Positions 1-10,134 of a stretch of 64,000 nt of DNA are shown here, piece after piece (position 1 is the stretch's first letter; every line of letters begins with the position of its first letter). Origin of the DNA: Tetracladium setigerum (lineage: Eukaryota; Ascomycota; Leotiomycetes; Helotiales). Below the pieces are notes generated by a model that searched no databases, was not told the origin of the DNA, and saw only the letters and a list, made by a program, of their open reading frames with translations. A program made the translations under genes and the position numbers. The DNA lies in NCBI GenBank assembly GCA_031472005.1, contig PZJY01000013.1, positions 1,488,001-1,552,000 on the forward strand, given 5' to 3'.

Positions 1-1
1 A

Positions 2-1102
2 AGTTGGAGATATGGCTTTGCAGAGTTCAACACTGTTGAGGATGCTCAGGCGGCCATGGTCAAGTTTAAGACTTTAGAGAAGTTTACCATTTCGTCGAAA
101 CCAGTGAATATTTCGTACATTCATGCTGGGGTCTTCGTTCCGGTTCTACAACCCCTCGATGATGAGCTCGCACGTTTTACATTCACTGCTTTATCAAATT
201 CAGCTGTCAGACTGATGTATTGGGACGAAGGCGCATACGCAAGCGAGCTCGTGGTGGCAGCAACAGACCAGAGCTCAACCGTATCGATGAAGAATAAAAG
301 TGAGCATGACAGGCTTGCAGCAGCTGCTCGGAACGAGGGCTTGATTCCACCCGGAAAGGACGGCGAACCAAGACCGAAGAAGAGGAAAGTTGATAAAGAG
401 ACCAAAGTGGTAGCACCGCATCTTCAATTCTGGACAAATCAGCATGCTGAGCTTCACGGGAAACCAGCAAAAGAAGCCACTATTGACTCGACACCTTCAC
501 CCAATAGTTTGGGAGCCACGGCGGAATCATCGGACACCACCCTAACCCAGTCTTTTGCTGACTTGAAACGCATGTGCTGTCTCCTATGTTCTCGCCAATT
601 TAAAGTCGAGGCCGAACTTGATAAGCATTGCCGCTTGAGTCAGCTTCACCGAGATAACCTGAAAAACGAGGAACTGGTTCAAAAGGCTACGATGAAGTTA
701 AAGAAGTCAGCCGAGTCAAGTTCGGACAATTCAGCCTACCGAGACAGGGCTAAAGAAAGACGTACAGCTTTCAATCAACCGAAACAACCTGCTGCACAAT
801 CAAATCGGCCGCCCAAAGATGATGCCCCTGTGGAGGAAGTCTCTGCACCAATCCAATCGAAGGGTGCCCTTCTTCTGGGAAAGATGGGTTGGTCTGCTGG
901 TGAAGGATTAGGTGCAACGGGAAGTGGAAGGACGGAAGCCATAACGACCCATCTCTATTCTCAGGGTGTAGGACTGGGAGCAACTGGAGGCAGAGTTGGC
1001 GATGCAGTTGAGGAAGCTGAGAGACAAACCAAGGGCTCGTATACTGACTTCGTGCAAAAGTCCAAGGACAAAGCTAAGGCTCGCTATGAAAGTCTCGAGT
1101 GA
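2..1102 (+). CDS. RRM / C2H2 / G-patch RNA-binding protein (RBM5/RBM10-like), 5' partial
   Basis: The reading frame is open from base 2 and cut by the window edge; the first internal ATG (56) is not the true start. The first residues (RYGFAEFNTVEDAQAAM) are the RNP1 half of an RNA recognition motif. After it come a basic PRPKKRKVDKE stretch resembling a classical nuclear localisation signal, a C2H2 zinc finger (CLLC with HCRLSQLH), and a C-terminal G-patch (LLLGKMGWSAGEGLGATGSG). This RRM, zinc finger, G-patch order is that of the RBM5/RBM10 family, nuclear proteins acting in alternative splicing with the early spliceosome; that role is inferred from the family. The stop is TGA at 1100-1102. 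No intron is needed in the visible part. Any upstream RRM or OCRE region lies outside the window. Confidence 0.85.
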   Translation, partial: SWRYGFAEFNTVEDAQAAMVKFKTLEKFTISSKPVNISYIHAGVFVPVLQPLDDELARFTFTALSNSAVRLMYWDEGAYASELVVAATDQSSTVSMKNKSEHDRLAAAARNEGLIPPGKDGEPRPKKRKVDKETKVVAPHLQFWTNQHAELHGKPAKEATIDSTPSPNSLGATAESSDTTLTQSFADLKRMCCLLCSRQFKVEAELDKHCRLSQLHRDNLKNEELVQKATMKLKKSAESSSDNSAYRDRAKERRTAFNQPKQPAAQSNRPPKDDAPVEEVSAPIQSKGALLLGKMGWSAGEGLGATGSGRTEAITTHLYSQGVGLGATGGRVGDAVEEAERQTKGSYTDFVQKSKDKAKARYESLE

Positions 1103-1259
1103 GTGATTTGTATTAAGGAGAACAGTTAGATAGATCTTTGTTTGCAGGTACACAAAGGGTTTATGAAAACTCATCTAAATACGCAAACCTACTTCCGTAC
1201 CTTCCATACACTTCCTTTGAAATATTGGTAAGAACGGATTTAATTCCGTAAACCCATGC

Positions 1260-1265
1260 CACGTG
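1260..1265. promoter_or_regulatory. CACGTG E-box upstream of the AIM11-like gene
   Basis: A perfect CACGTG palindrome lies 137 nt upstream of the proposed ATG of the AIM11-like gene. CACGTG is the core site of fungal bHLH factors such as Cbf1; its use here is inference from position only. Confidence 0.3.
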
Positions 1266-1401
1266 ATATCAAAATATCCTGCGTAGGCTTGAGTTCAACC
1301 TTGGGGAGAACAACTACAACAGCCCAAACCTACCTTCTTTTTTCGTCTACGCGTATCTCTGCGGTTTGCCTGGAACCCTAGTGTTTGACAATAATCAATT
1401 G

Positions 1402-1998
1402 ATGGCCCTCCTTCAACAGCCATTCTCAATGGCAGAGTCATCGTCAACAACATCCTCTCCTGCGCGCACCGCACCTCCTCCCACACCCCAATCCGACCTC
1501 TTCTTCTCCCAACGAGCCCAGCGACAACTAGGCCTCTTCGCCGCCGGCGCCGGCTTCTTCCTCCTCTCCACCGCCATAACGCGACGCTCGCTCGTGCGGC
1601 GCTACAAAGCCTCGATCCCGAAATTCTACCAACCCAGCAATCAATTCAACAACGTCAACGGCGCCATGGAAGCCTTCGAAGCGTTGAATCTTGCTACCAT
1701 TAATGTTGCTAGTGTGGGGCTGATGGCAACGGGCGGGTTGCTGTGGGCATTTGATATTTCGAGTTTGGATGATATGAGGAGGAAGGTTAGGAGTACGAAG
1801 ATGAGTTTGGGGACGGATGTGGAGGATAAGGATACCGAGAAGGAGATTGAGGAGTGGTTTGCTAGTTTGTTGGCTAGGAAGGAGTTTAAGGCGCTGAGGG
1901 GGGAGAAGGGGATTGAGGATGATGGGGCGGCGAAGAAGGAGGAGGGGAGAATAAGTCATGAGCTGGACCTTTATGGGGTTAGTGGAAGACGACGCTGA
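1402..1998 (+). CDS. AIM11: AIM11-like mitochondrial membrane protein
   Basis: Single exon encoding 198 aa from the ATG at 1402; an ATG at 1432 (MAESSSTT) is an alternative start, and the frame is open but lacks an ATG upstream to 1366. There are two predicted membrane segments, around LGLFAAGAGFFLLSTAI and INVASVGLMATGGLLWAF, separated by a basic loop (TRRSLVRRY). The C-terminal half is charged (VEDKDTEKEIEEW). The pattern SQRAQRQLGLF followed by TAITRRSLVRRY matches the Altered Inheritance of Mitochondria protein 11 family. That family is fungal, small, probably in the mitochondrial membrane, and of unknown biochemical function. The gene converges on the pantothenate kinase gene. Confidence 0.75.
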   Translation: MALLQQPFSMAESSSTTSSPARTAPPPTPQSDLFFSQRAQRQLGLFAAGAGFFLLSTAITRRSLVRRYKASIPKFYQPSNQFNNVNGAMEAFEALNLATINVASVGLMATGGLLWAFDISSLDDMRRKVRSTKMSLGTDVEDKDTEKEIEEWFASLLARKEFKALRGEKGIEDDGAAKKEEGRISHELDLYGVSGRRR

Positions 1999-2368
1999 TT
2001 GATTTGATCATAATCGGCTATGATGGATAATGAAGTGCGTGTGGTTCAGGGCGAGCAGTCAGCTAGGAATTCGCTGTGCCGAGAAGAGGTCCATGGGAAG
2101 CATATGGCAATATTTGGGGCCATAGGAAGGACCAGCAGCAGAACTGCGCAATACCCATCCACTCCACTCTGTAATTATATATGTAGTATATGATGGCCAC
2201 GAAAGAGATGGCCCGACGAAAATATCACACTGTATTATACAAATCTTCCGTCAATAGAAAATGGCTGGCTGTCATAATGCACAGAAAATGTCTATCCAAT
2301 ACACCTCTATGGCACAAGCGAATCATGGTCAAAAAGCGAATCAATGATCAAAAAGCTCTTGATTCAGT
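1999..2368. other. Convergent 3' intergenic region (AIM11-like / pantothenate kinase)
   Basis: 370 nt between two stop codons that face each other; it should hold both 3' UTRs. I see no gene or notable repeat here. Confidence 0.6.
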
Positions 2369-4011
2369 CTATCTTCCGTTCCTCCTGAACAGTAGCTTGG
2401 AAGTGAGCTCTCCCTTCAGTACCCAACCCCATGGCCGCCTCCTCCAAACTCCCCCTCCTCCCCAATTCCTCGGCTGCCTCTTCAGAAACGCCCCCACAGC
2501 ACCAAGATAGCCCTCATGCCTAAGGAAACACGCCTTCTTCTCCCCATTACTCCAGAACTTGATTGCGTAAGATAGCGTGTTCATGGTCTGACGATGTCCT
2601 CGAATAAAGCTTCCCCCGAAATAGATGGTTGAGAGCGAATGCTTCTCAGATTGTAGGTAGGCTATCTGGCCGATATTGTTGGATATTGCGTATAGTAAGG
2701 AGCGTGAGATGTCTGGCGAGGAAAATGGCGGATCTGGTGAGTCTGCCACTTGAGGCTCACCGTCCTGTTCACTCGCTTCTGAATTGATGCCGTGACTTTC
2801 TTTGTTGGCTAATCCTCCGCTGTCTTCGGCTTCTCGTTCTGCTTCTCGCTTCATTCGGAATACCTTGCCGAAAGAACTTGCAATGGTACTACTCTTCAAT
2901 CCAATTTTTGAATAGTCCGTGCCGTAGATGTCTCCAACGAGCATATCCACCTTGGAATTGTCTCCTCGCTCGGCCATTCCTAGCATATCGTCAAAGGTAC
3001 GAGCGCCAGTCAAGAGCGATAGTAATCCCCATAATGTTCCTCCTCCCAATGATGTCCCGCCAACTCTCTGGTACTCCCTCGGTCCCGAGACCTTGATCAT
3101 CGAAACCCCCGAGCCAATATTGACTAGAAGGTACGGGTATATATCGGATCGCGGTTCGGCGAATTGCACTGGATCGGTCTCGCTATAGGTAAAGACCTCT
3201 CTCGGTATCTCAGTGATAAAGAAATCGAGCCCTTTTTCCCCTTTAGTCAGACCTCTCCTCCTAAAACCCGCCATTTTATAGATGGATGGAATGAGAGCAA
3301 ATACCAATAATCAAACACTCCATTTCATCCTCGCGGATCACATCCACCCCAAGTGCCTCCCTAATCATCTTGTAAAATTTGTATGCCCCTCCCCCGGTCG
3401 CCATGACGCACAGTTCTCCCGGTCGCGAGCCATTGAGTTTCTGCTGTTTGATCTTCAGCTGCTTCATGAAATCCACGCAGTCGTCTATGCGATCTGTTTC
3501 GAAATTGATGAAGTTTAGACGGCCTCCAGGTTCACGGGACTGTGGTTCCCTTGAGAAATATACTAGCTTTGCGAGGGAACCTCCAATCTACGCACAATTA
3601 TTAACAATGGTATCTTTTGGGAGGGGTAAGCAATTTCAAGGAGGAGGAGAAAGAAAAGCCTACATCAACTGCTATGTGACTGACAACCGCCGTGTGATTT
3701 GGCAATCTGATATCCTTCGTATCATGACTCCCCCCATTTGCGCTGGCATTTACATTTGGCCCGTTCGGCGACGCGGAGTCCTGATCTACTATGAAGGCGC
3801 CTTTCACATTGATCTTCACCGAGCCTGGATGCGTGATGGTATTGTCAATATCGGCCGTGTTGGTTCGCATGCGTAGAGGTGATGATCTTGGGGACATCGT
3901 CGTCGTGGAGGGGTCGTGTTGTACATTTTCAACCGAGTCAACAACCCCACCACCACCACCACCAGCATCCGCAGAAAATGATGGTTCTGCGAGAGATAGA
4001 GCTTCGGCCAT
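2369..4011 (-). CDS. CAB1: Pantothenate kinase (type II, fumble/CAB1 family), 3 exons
   Basis: Exons on the minus strand: 3664-4011, 3305-3587, 2369-3231; introns of 76 and 73 nt with GT-AG ends. The predicted protein is 497 aa. The first splice gives HIAVDIGGSLAKLVYF, the N-terminal ATP-binding motif of eukaryotic PanK; the second gives ECLIIGLDFFITEIPREVF. Further family motifs are VMATGGGAYKF, LLVNIGSGVSMIKV, RVGGTSLGGGTLWGL and GGSFIRGH. The enzyme phosphorylates pantothenate, the first and committed step of coenzyme A synthesis. The first roughly 110 residues (Gly-rich, Ser/Thr-rich) are a non-conserved fungal extension, so the start at 4011 (MAEALSLAEPSF) is the least certain part. Frame is intact throughout. 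Confidence 0.92.
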
Positions 4012-4797
4012 GGCGAGTGTGCGTGCTTGTCTTTATCGCTGGCGCATGTGCCAGGAGGTAAGGCTACAAAGCATGTGGAGTAGCCACCAGAGGGGGAAGA
4101 TATCGTCGCTGTTTTGTCTTTTGAAGGATCGCGAGGGCAAAGCAAGCACAGACTGTAGTTGTTGTTCTGGTGCCGAGCAAGCGTCGAGAATGGAGGTTTG
4201 AAAGTCACAACTCTTGAACTCTTTAAAAATCCAAGAATTTCGGCGAATGAAGATGACCAACACTGAAGAGACCGGAGCTCTAGATGAAGCATAGCATTCG
4301 GCTTCGGCTCCGGCTTCGACGGATTTGAAAGATAGATTAATACTTCTACCTCGGTTTCCACTTACAACTTTGGAGAATCATTTTTTGATGACACAAACTC
4401 TGATTTCTATACTTTTCGTCTTTTGTCGCCAACGTAGATAAGATATTGTCATTTCAAAGTCTATTATCGAGTTATCATTGAGGCTCTGCCGAGATGTCTT
4501 TTGCTCCTCTGGTAATCTTCGACATATAGAATAGCATCCGTAGTAAGAACATCACGGGGACTTGCAATGTTTTGGAAACTGCGCTCTTTTATTTCTGGTG
4601 ACTTATCTGTTATCGATTGTCTTGAGCAAATGCTAGCTCTGTAATGCCATGCTTGTAATGCTTGTACTCCCATATGATGCCTCCACCACTTTACTATGCT
4701 TGAGTATGCCGCAAAGAAAAAAAAGAAAAAGCCACGCAATGCAATGCTCTGATAATGATATCAACAATCCCAGCAAAACCCATGCCTCATATTAAAA
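4012..4797. other. Intergenic: pantothenate kinase promoter / RdRP 3' flank
   Basis: 786 nt upstream of the pantothenate kinase start and downstream of the RdRP stop. It contains only short shadow ORFs. I see no RNA gene or repeat. Confidence 0.5.
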
Positions 4798-7700
4798 TCA
4801 TTTCGTCATTCGAGCCAGCTTTTCTAAAGCAGACTCGCGAACTGGTATGTTGATTTCTTCCTCCACATACTCCACCACCTCCTCCTCGTCCTCTACTTCT
4901 TCTGGGCCGTGATTAGAATCCTGCAACGCCGAGCCGTTCGCAGCGGAAGGGTTGGAATTGTGGACAGTAGATGGTACGGCAACATGGACGAGGCCTTTAG
5001 ACGAAGACGAAGATCCAGAACTTGGTGTGTCTGCCAGAGAATCCAAAGAGGAGCTAGCCCGGCGACCAGAAGATATAGACGGATTCCTGTGAGTTGCGGA
5101 TGGCACGAAATTCATTTCCGGGTCGTTCAAGAGACCGTCCAATTTGGCAGGCTGAACGACGTCCTCGACTCCAGTACCGCTCAAATGAACGAGATCCGCT
5201 GCATGAGCACCTTTAGCCACTGAGCCGGTTGAAGCATACATGTCTTCGATGCTGTCTGTACGAGTATCATCGAAGTCGCTTCCATAGATATCATCAAGAT
5301 CTTGTTTGAAGAGGTCGAGCTCTTCGCCTCGGTGGATGAAAACACCATCCTCCTGCTTAACGAAGTCGTCGTCACCGGCATTCCCTCCTCCATGGCGTCT
5401 CCGTGACACACCCTCATTCTTATAACCCAGAGGCACAAGATTAAGCTCATCCATGGCAGCGGAAGCATCCATGCCGGTTGCAATGCGACCAAGTTCCTTG
5501 TGAAAAAGCCAAGGAAAGGAGATGAGAGGCATTGATTTTGGCTCCATCTTTCGCTTCGGTACTTCACGGCCTCCAACAATCTTGGTTACTCGACATTCTG
5601 CTAGAGCCATATCAAGTTCCTCCTTTGTCACCCGGTACATTGCTGCAACGAATGGTCCAAGAACTGCAAAGTCATCACCACCAGCTCTTTCGATACACAC
5701 TGCCCTGAATTGAGCTTTCAAAGCGTCGGATATATTAGTGATGACCTCCTGGAATTTATAGTCTGATCCAACACGTCGCTTTGAAAGGAGGAAGGTGGAC
5801 CAAACCTCAAATTCGGTTTGCACGTCCTGGTTAGCAAGGATTCGACGCATAGCGGTGTCATATTGTGATTTGACCTGGCGAGCGGCCTTCAATACACTAT
5901 TCTCAAGCTTGTAGGCCCGAAGGATGCGAGGATCGAATTTCTCCTCCCACTGAGGGATAAATTTAACACTCTCAACTCTATCGTATAGCTGTCCAAGAAT
6001 CTTATCGGAAGTGTATTGTTGATCCTTAGTTCGGAACTTGCTTTCCATGAAGTGCGGCCACTTGCGGGGCCTCAGATGCTTTGGCATCTCAGCTGGCCGG
6101 CCAGATTTGACATAGTCGACAGCCTTTGAATGGAGGTCTGCAAGTTGGAGGCATTTTGGATCCTTGACGCTGTCGGCAAGAATGTCGGACTGGCCAAGAT
6201 GTGCAAGTGCAATCGAAGGCAGAGCGTCGTTTTTCATAAAGACAACAAAGAACTTCATCAAGTCGACGATCTTCACCCCCCTCTCTCGCATCTTTGGAGC
6301 AGGAGGGGTGAAGTTCATGGGCTCACAATTCCACTCCAGAGGTTGTAGACCCTGGTCCCACAGAACGAAAAAGTCATCCCGTCAAGATCTCCTCCGGAGC
6401 ACATACTTGGAATATCTCGCTCGCCTCTCTGTGGGAAAACGACGACATCTCGTAGATGATGTAAGGCTGGGACGTTGACAGCTTGGACAACTCGGAGATC
6501 GCCGGGGTGGAGAGAAGGATTGCGACCAACGAGGCAAACTCCCTCGATAACGTTATATTTGTTTGGGTCACCCTTGTCAGGAACCTGCAGGAAGATCTGG
6601 GGTAATTCATCGATTGGAAAGTGTTCGCCTCGTGCGACTGAAGGTTTAGTGTAACCTCTCAGTGTTGCAGTCTCATCAACACAACCAAGAACGAAAGCTC
6701 CATTCTCAACAATAATCTTCGCCTTCTCCTTGAGCAGTTTAATTGACCATGCTCTCCACAAGTGCAGAAGTGACATGAAAAATGGATCACGCTGTGCCAT
6801 AAAGCCGTTCTGGATCATAGTAGCGATATTAATCGTCATTTGCGCCTCGTCAATATAGCGGCACAGAAGACTGACTGCGAGGTCCGAATTCACCATAGCT
6901 TCTTTATAATTTGCCAACTGTTCAGCAAGCATGTCCAGGAATACACTGTCAGGCACACCTAAGGCGGACAGGATCGTGATTGTCTGTCGGTTAAGAGTTG
7001 CGCTTGTGAAGCGTGCACATCTGATAATCTCCAGACCGTTGTAAGTCGCTGCAAACTTCTGTTGACTCGGCCGGATATGAACTTCTTTTTCTTTTGCGTC
7101 AGGCCAGACAACAACGATACCTTTGCACCCACCAAGTCGAAATTGGAATGCTGAAGGGGCAGTGTTGCCTGGTAGTCCAAGGTCGTTTGCAATCATCTGG
7201 GCCATAACCATGGAGATCTTTCCCACCCCGTCCGTAAAGCAAAAGCCGTTTCTTTCGACATCGTCAATCTTCACAAGAGTTGGGTTAGAAAGACCGTTAA
7301 TCGCTCTCGTGGTAGAGAAACATTGCCCGAGTCGAGCGGCATACTTAGCCACAACTCGAATGTGAGTAAAGTTTCCCATCCAGGCTCTGATATCTCCACA
7401 GGTCAGATCGGCTGTTGGGCTGAAGAAGTAGGCACCGTTCTCCCGAAATTGCGAGTTACCAAAGGCCAGGAACTCAAAGTGTCGATCTCCAATCTGGATA
7501 CCATTAAACAGAGTTCTGTAGACTCGAGTAAAGAGCTCATCGTTTCGATTCTGTTTAGCAGATGACACTATCTTGCCCTCGGAAATCTCATCGGTGAACT
7601 GCACTCTCAAGAACCGACCATCATGATTTTCACGTGCAAAGTGTCTTAGAACTCGGTTTGTAGTTTCAACTGTTGGAGAGCTGAAGTAAACAGTAGATGG

Positions 7701-9213
7701 CGTGATTGTAGCTTTGCGGATATAGGCACAGTAATTTGGAATCTGTGTTCTTGGTGAAAAAGCAAGAGCCTCGGGGTTTTCAAAGATACTCATCGGGTTG
7801 TAGACACGCTTATTATTCTCAACAACCCACTCTAAAATGTTCTGAGCCTTGGATAAATCGTTGTGTGCAAGGTGTGAGAGCGTTTGTACGAATCTCTTGG
7901 TGATATTATGTTCGTTCAAATACTCCTTCGAGATACAGACCTCTAATTGGTACCGAACCTCGAACGGGAGGAACATCGAGCTTTCACTAGTTTCCAAGCA
8001 CTGTAATTCATCCGCGGTGTTCTCAGGAGATGGTGGGTCAAGGTAATCCCATAAGTCAGCTGGGCGTGGCTTCCAATTGATCGAGTCATCAGAATTAACA
8101 ATGGGAATATTAAAATCGGAAAGTGCCTGTGCCATTGTAGCATATTCCTGAGCCCCAGCATTATTTTCGAATGTGAAGAGGTAGGTTGTCCAGCGCCCTG
8201 AGGAGTTAGCTTAATATGCTAGGGTCAAGGTCGGTCACATTACCTATATCAATCTCTGGCTGTTCTTTGTGCAATGTAATCTTAGCGGTAGGCAGGGGAT
8301 AGGGATTGTAGACGATATCAGTTTGGCGGTACCAAGTGTCCCATTCCGACCACATCAAGGACTCGGGGGTATGGCCAGCATCTGCACCCTGTCTCTTTCT
8401 GTAGAATTGCGGAGGCGACTCCAAAGTAATAAGCAGACGGAAGAAGCTTTTGTTTTGATAGTCTAGCTTCTTGATCACCTTAATTTGTGAGAAAGGGATC
8501 TGGATTTGGTAATAGTTGACCCGATCATGCTTCCCAATTGGATCGTGGCCATCATTGTGACGGCCGCTGTGACGGCCGCTGTGGCGTGGATCCTTGAACT
8601 TGTACCTGAACTTCGCGACGATTCTCAGCTTCTGCAGATCGACAACAAAGGAAATATCATCTGGTGAGCTCTCAGGTTGGACTTTTCGGAGGCTGGCCAT
8701 CACTCCTTCTTCCTCCATAAAACCAAAGTCCAGAGCCCAGGGATTAATCTTGAGATGAGACTTATAGAAAACATGTTTCTTGAGGGGACTTTGGACGCCA
8801 CGAGATTGCCTTGGATCCTCAAGCCTGACACGGATGCAATACTTGGTGCCATCTTCCCTTGTCAGAAAATATTGTCGACGAGACCAGAAATCTTGCTTAG
8901 GTGGCGGCGAGAAGCGAATCTTTCCATTACCATCCCGATTACCGTCTCGCTCGTAGATCTCGATAAAGGCTATGTCGCCCTCGGAGGAGAAGTCTTTCCA
9001 TAAACTGAACGTGGTAGCGGTAGGGTCCAGCCCGTCTAACTTGACTGTGATGACTTCATGGTTTCTCCACTCTGCAAGAGGTCTCGTCACGACCGATGAA
9101 GGACGAGGTCCATGAGGATCCCGCTGGGCGGTATAGCGGCTACTCATTGGTCGCTGGGTGAGGGTATGGCTAAGGTTGGACCGTTGGGAGCCCTCTTGCC
9201 TTGTGAAACTCAT
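4798..9213 (-). CDS. RNA-dependent RNA polymerase (QDE-1/SAD-1 type), frameshifted at the DLDGD motif
   Basis: Exon 1 is 8244-9213, intron 8198-8243 (46 nt), exon 2 is 8197-4798. Restoring one base gives about 1456 aa. The N-terminal 320 residues carry an RRM-like region seen in SAD-1/Rrp1-type enzymes and a small HSGR repeat encoded by a duplicated 12-nt unit near 8556-8580. The catalytic domain includes DGVGKISMVMAQMI, FQFRLGGCKGIVVVWPDAK and CSGGDLDGD. The third Asp of DLDGD (residues about 927-931) is where the frame breaks: GGG on the coding strand (6378-6380) should be four G for the frame to run on into DDFFVLWDQGLQPLEWN and the ORF that follows. The enzyme makes dsRNA for RNA silencing (quelling or meiotic silencing). 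The break is probably an assembly error because many genes here show the same -1 defect. Confidence 0.88.
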
Positions 9214-10134
9214 GATTAATAAATAGCCTGGCTGACCTACTGAGGGTCAGCAAGTGGTTTGCGTTGATAAAAGGCCGAGAAAAGAAGACAGAAGATGCAA
9301 GAACAGACGCTGTAGGAGGGGTGACTCTGTAAAGCGTTGTTTGACCTCTCGTTCGCGGCGAGTTTGAGGTTGAGATGGAGGAGATTTCAAGAAAGGTGAG
9401 GGAGATTTCTTCACCTTCCGCTATGTGCTCTTTCTGCCTTGGAAAGACTCAAATCATGGTCCTCGAGTGTCAAGTACGTGAGAGTTCCAAGGTGACAAGG
9501 AGTGGAGACTGCAGGGAAGAGGAAGGTGGGAGTGAGAGAAGTAGAAAAGCAGGGAAGTCTGTCGTTTCAAAGAACAAAAGAGTTTAAAGGAAAAGGAAGA
9601 AAGTTTTGGTCAGGTGAAGGGAAGAAGTAAGTAAGTAGGCACATATGTAGGTAGGTAGGTAGGTAGTTTGCTGTTTGCAAGAAGTGAAGTTGAAGTGAAG
9701 TGGAGAGAAGTGAAATCTGCTCGATTATTCGCGTGGAGCAACAGTTGTCGCAGCTGAAGCAGCAAACCGCGTGCGTGCAAGGTGTAAAATGTGGTCGACG
9801 CGCAGAATTCGCGATTCAAAAACCCACAGACCTTTTTCGCTAGGACGATCCCTACAGACTGTCCCGGCTGTACGGGCAGGCATTTACGCCACATGCAAAA
9901 CAAACAACACACAACTTTTATGCCTCCAAGAATATCACAATACCTACCTAATTATACCAAAGTACCTTAGGTACGTATTCTTCACGTAGACAGGTACTGC
10001 ACAGTACAACTTCACCGCTTTCGTTGCATCATTTGGATTATCGATACTTTCATAAAATGGCTAATAAAACTCCTCTCTAGCTTACAAGGTATGCTTTCTA
10101 TTCAATACCAATCCTACAAATGAAACCTATTTTT
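9214..10134. other. Intergenic: RdRP promoter / PMT1 3' flank
   Basis: 921 nt without a credible gene. The part near the RdRP start is purine-rich, and a GTAG microsatellite lies in the middle (9647-9666). The distal part is AT-rich and probably holds the PMT1 3' UTR. Confidence 0.5.
9647..9666. repeat. (GTAG)5 microsatellite
   Basis: Five perfect GTAG units in the RdRP upstream region, preceded by a GTAA run. A simple-sequence repeat. Confidence 0.9.

Noticed and set aside
4798..9213. RdRP as a true pseudogene
   Set aside because: Only one lesion in about 4.4 kb, in a G run, with the same sign as lesions in essential genes of the window; sequence error is simpler.
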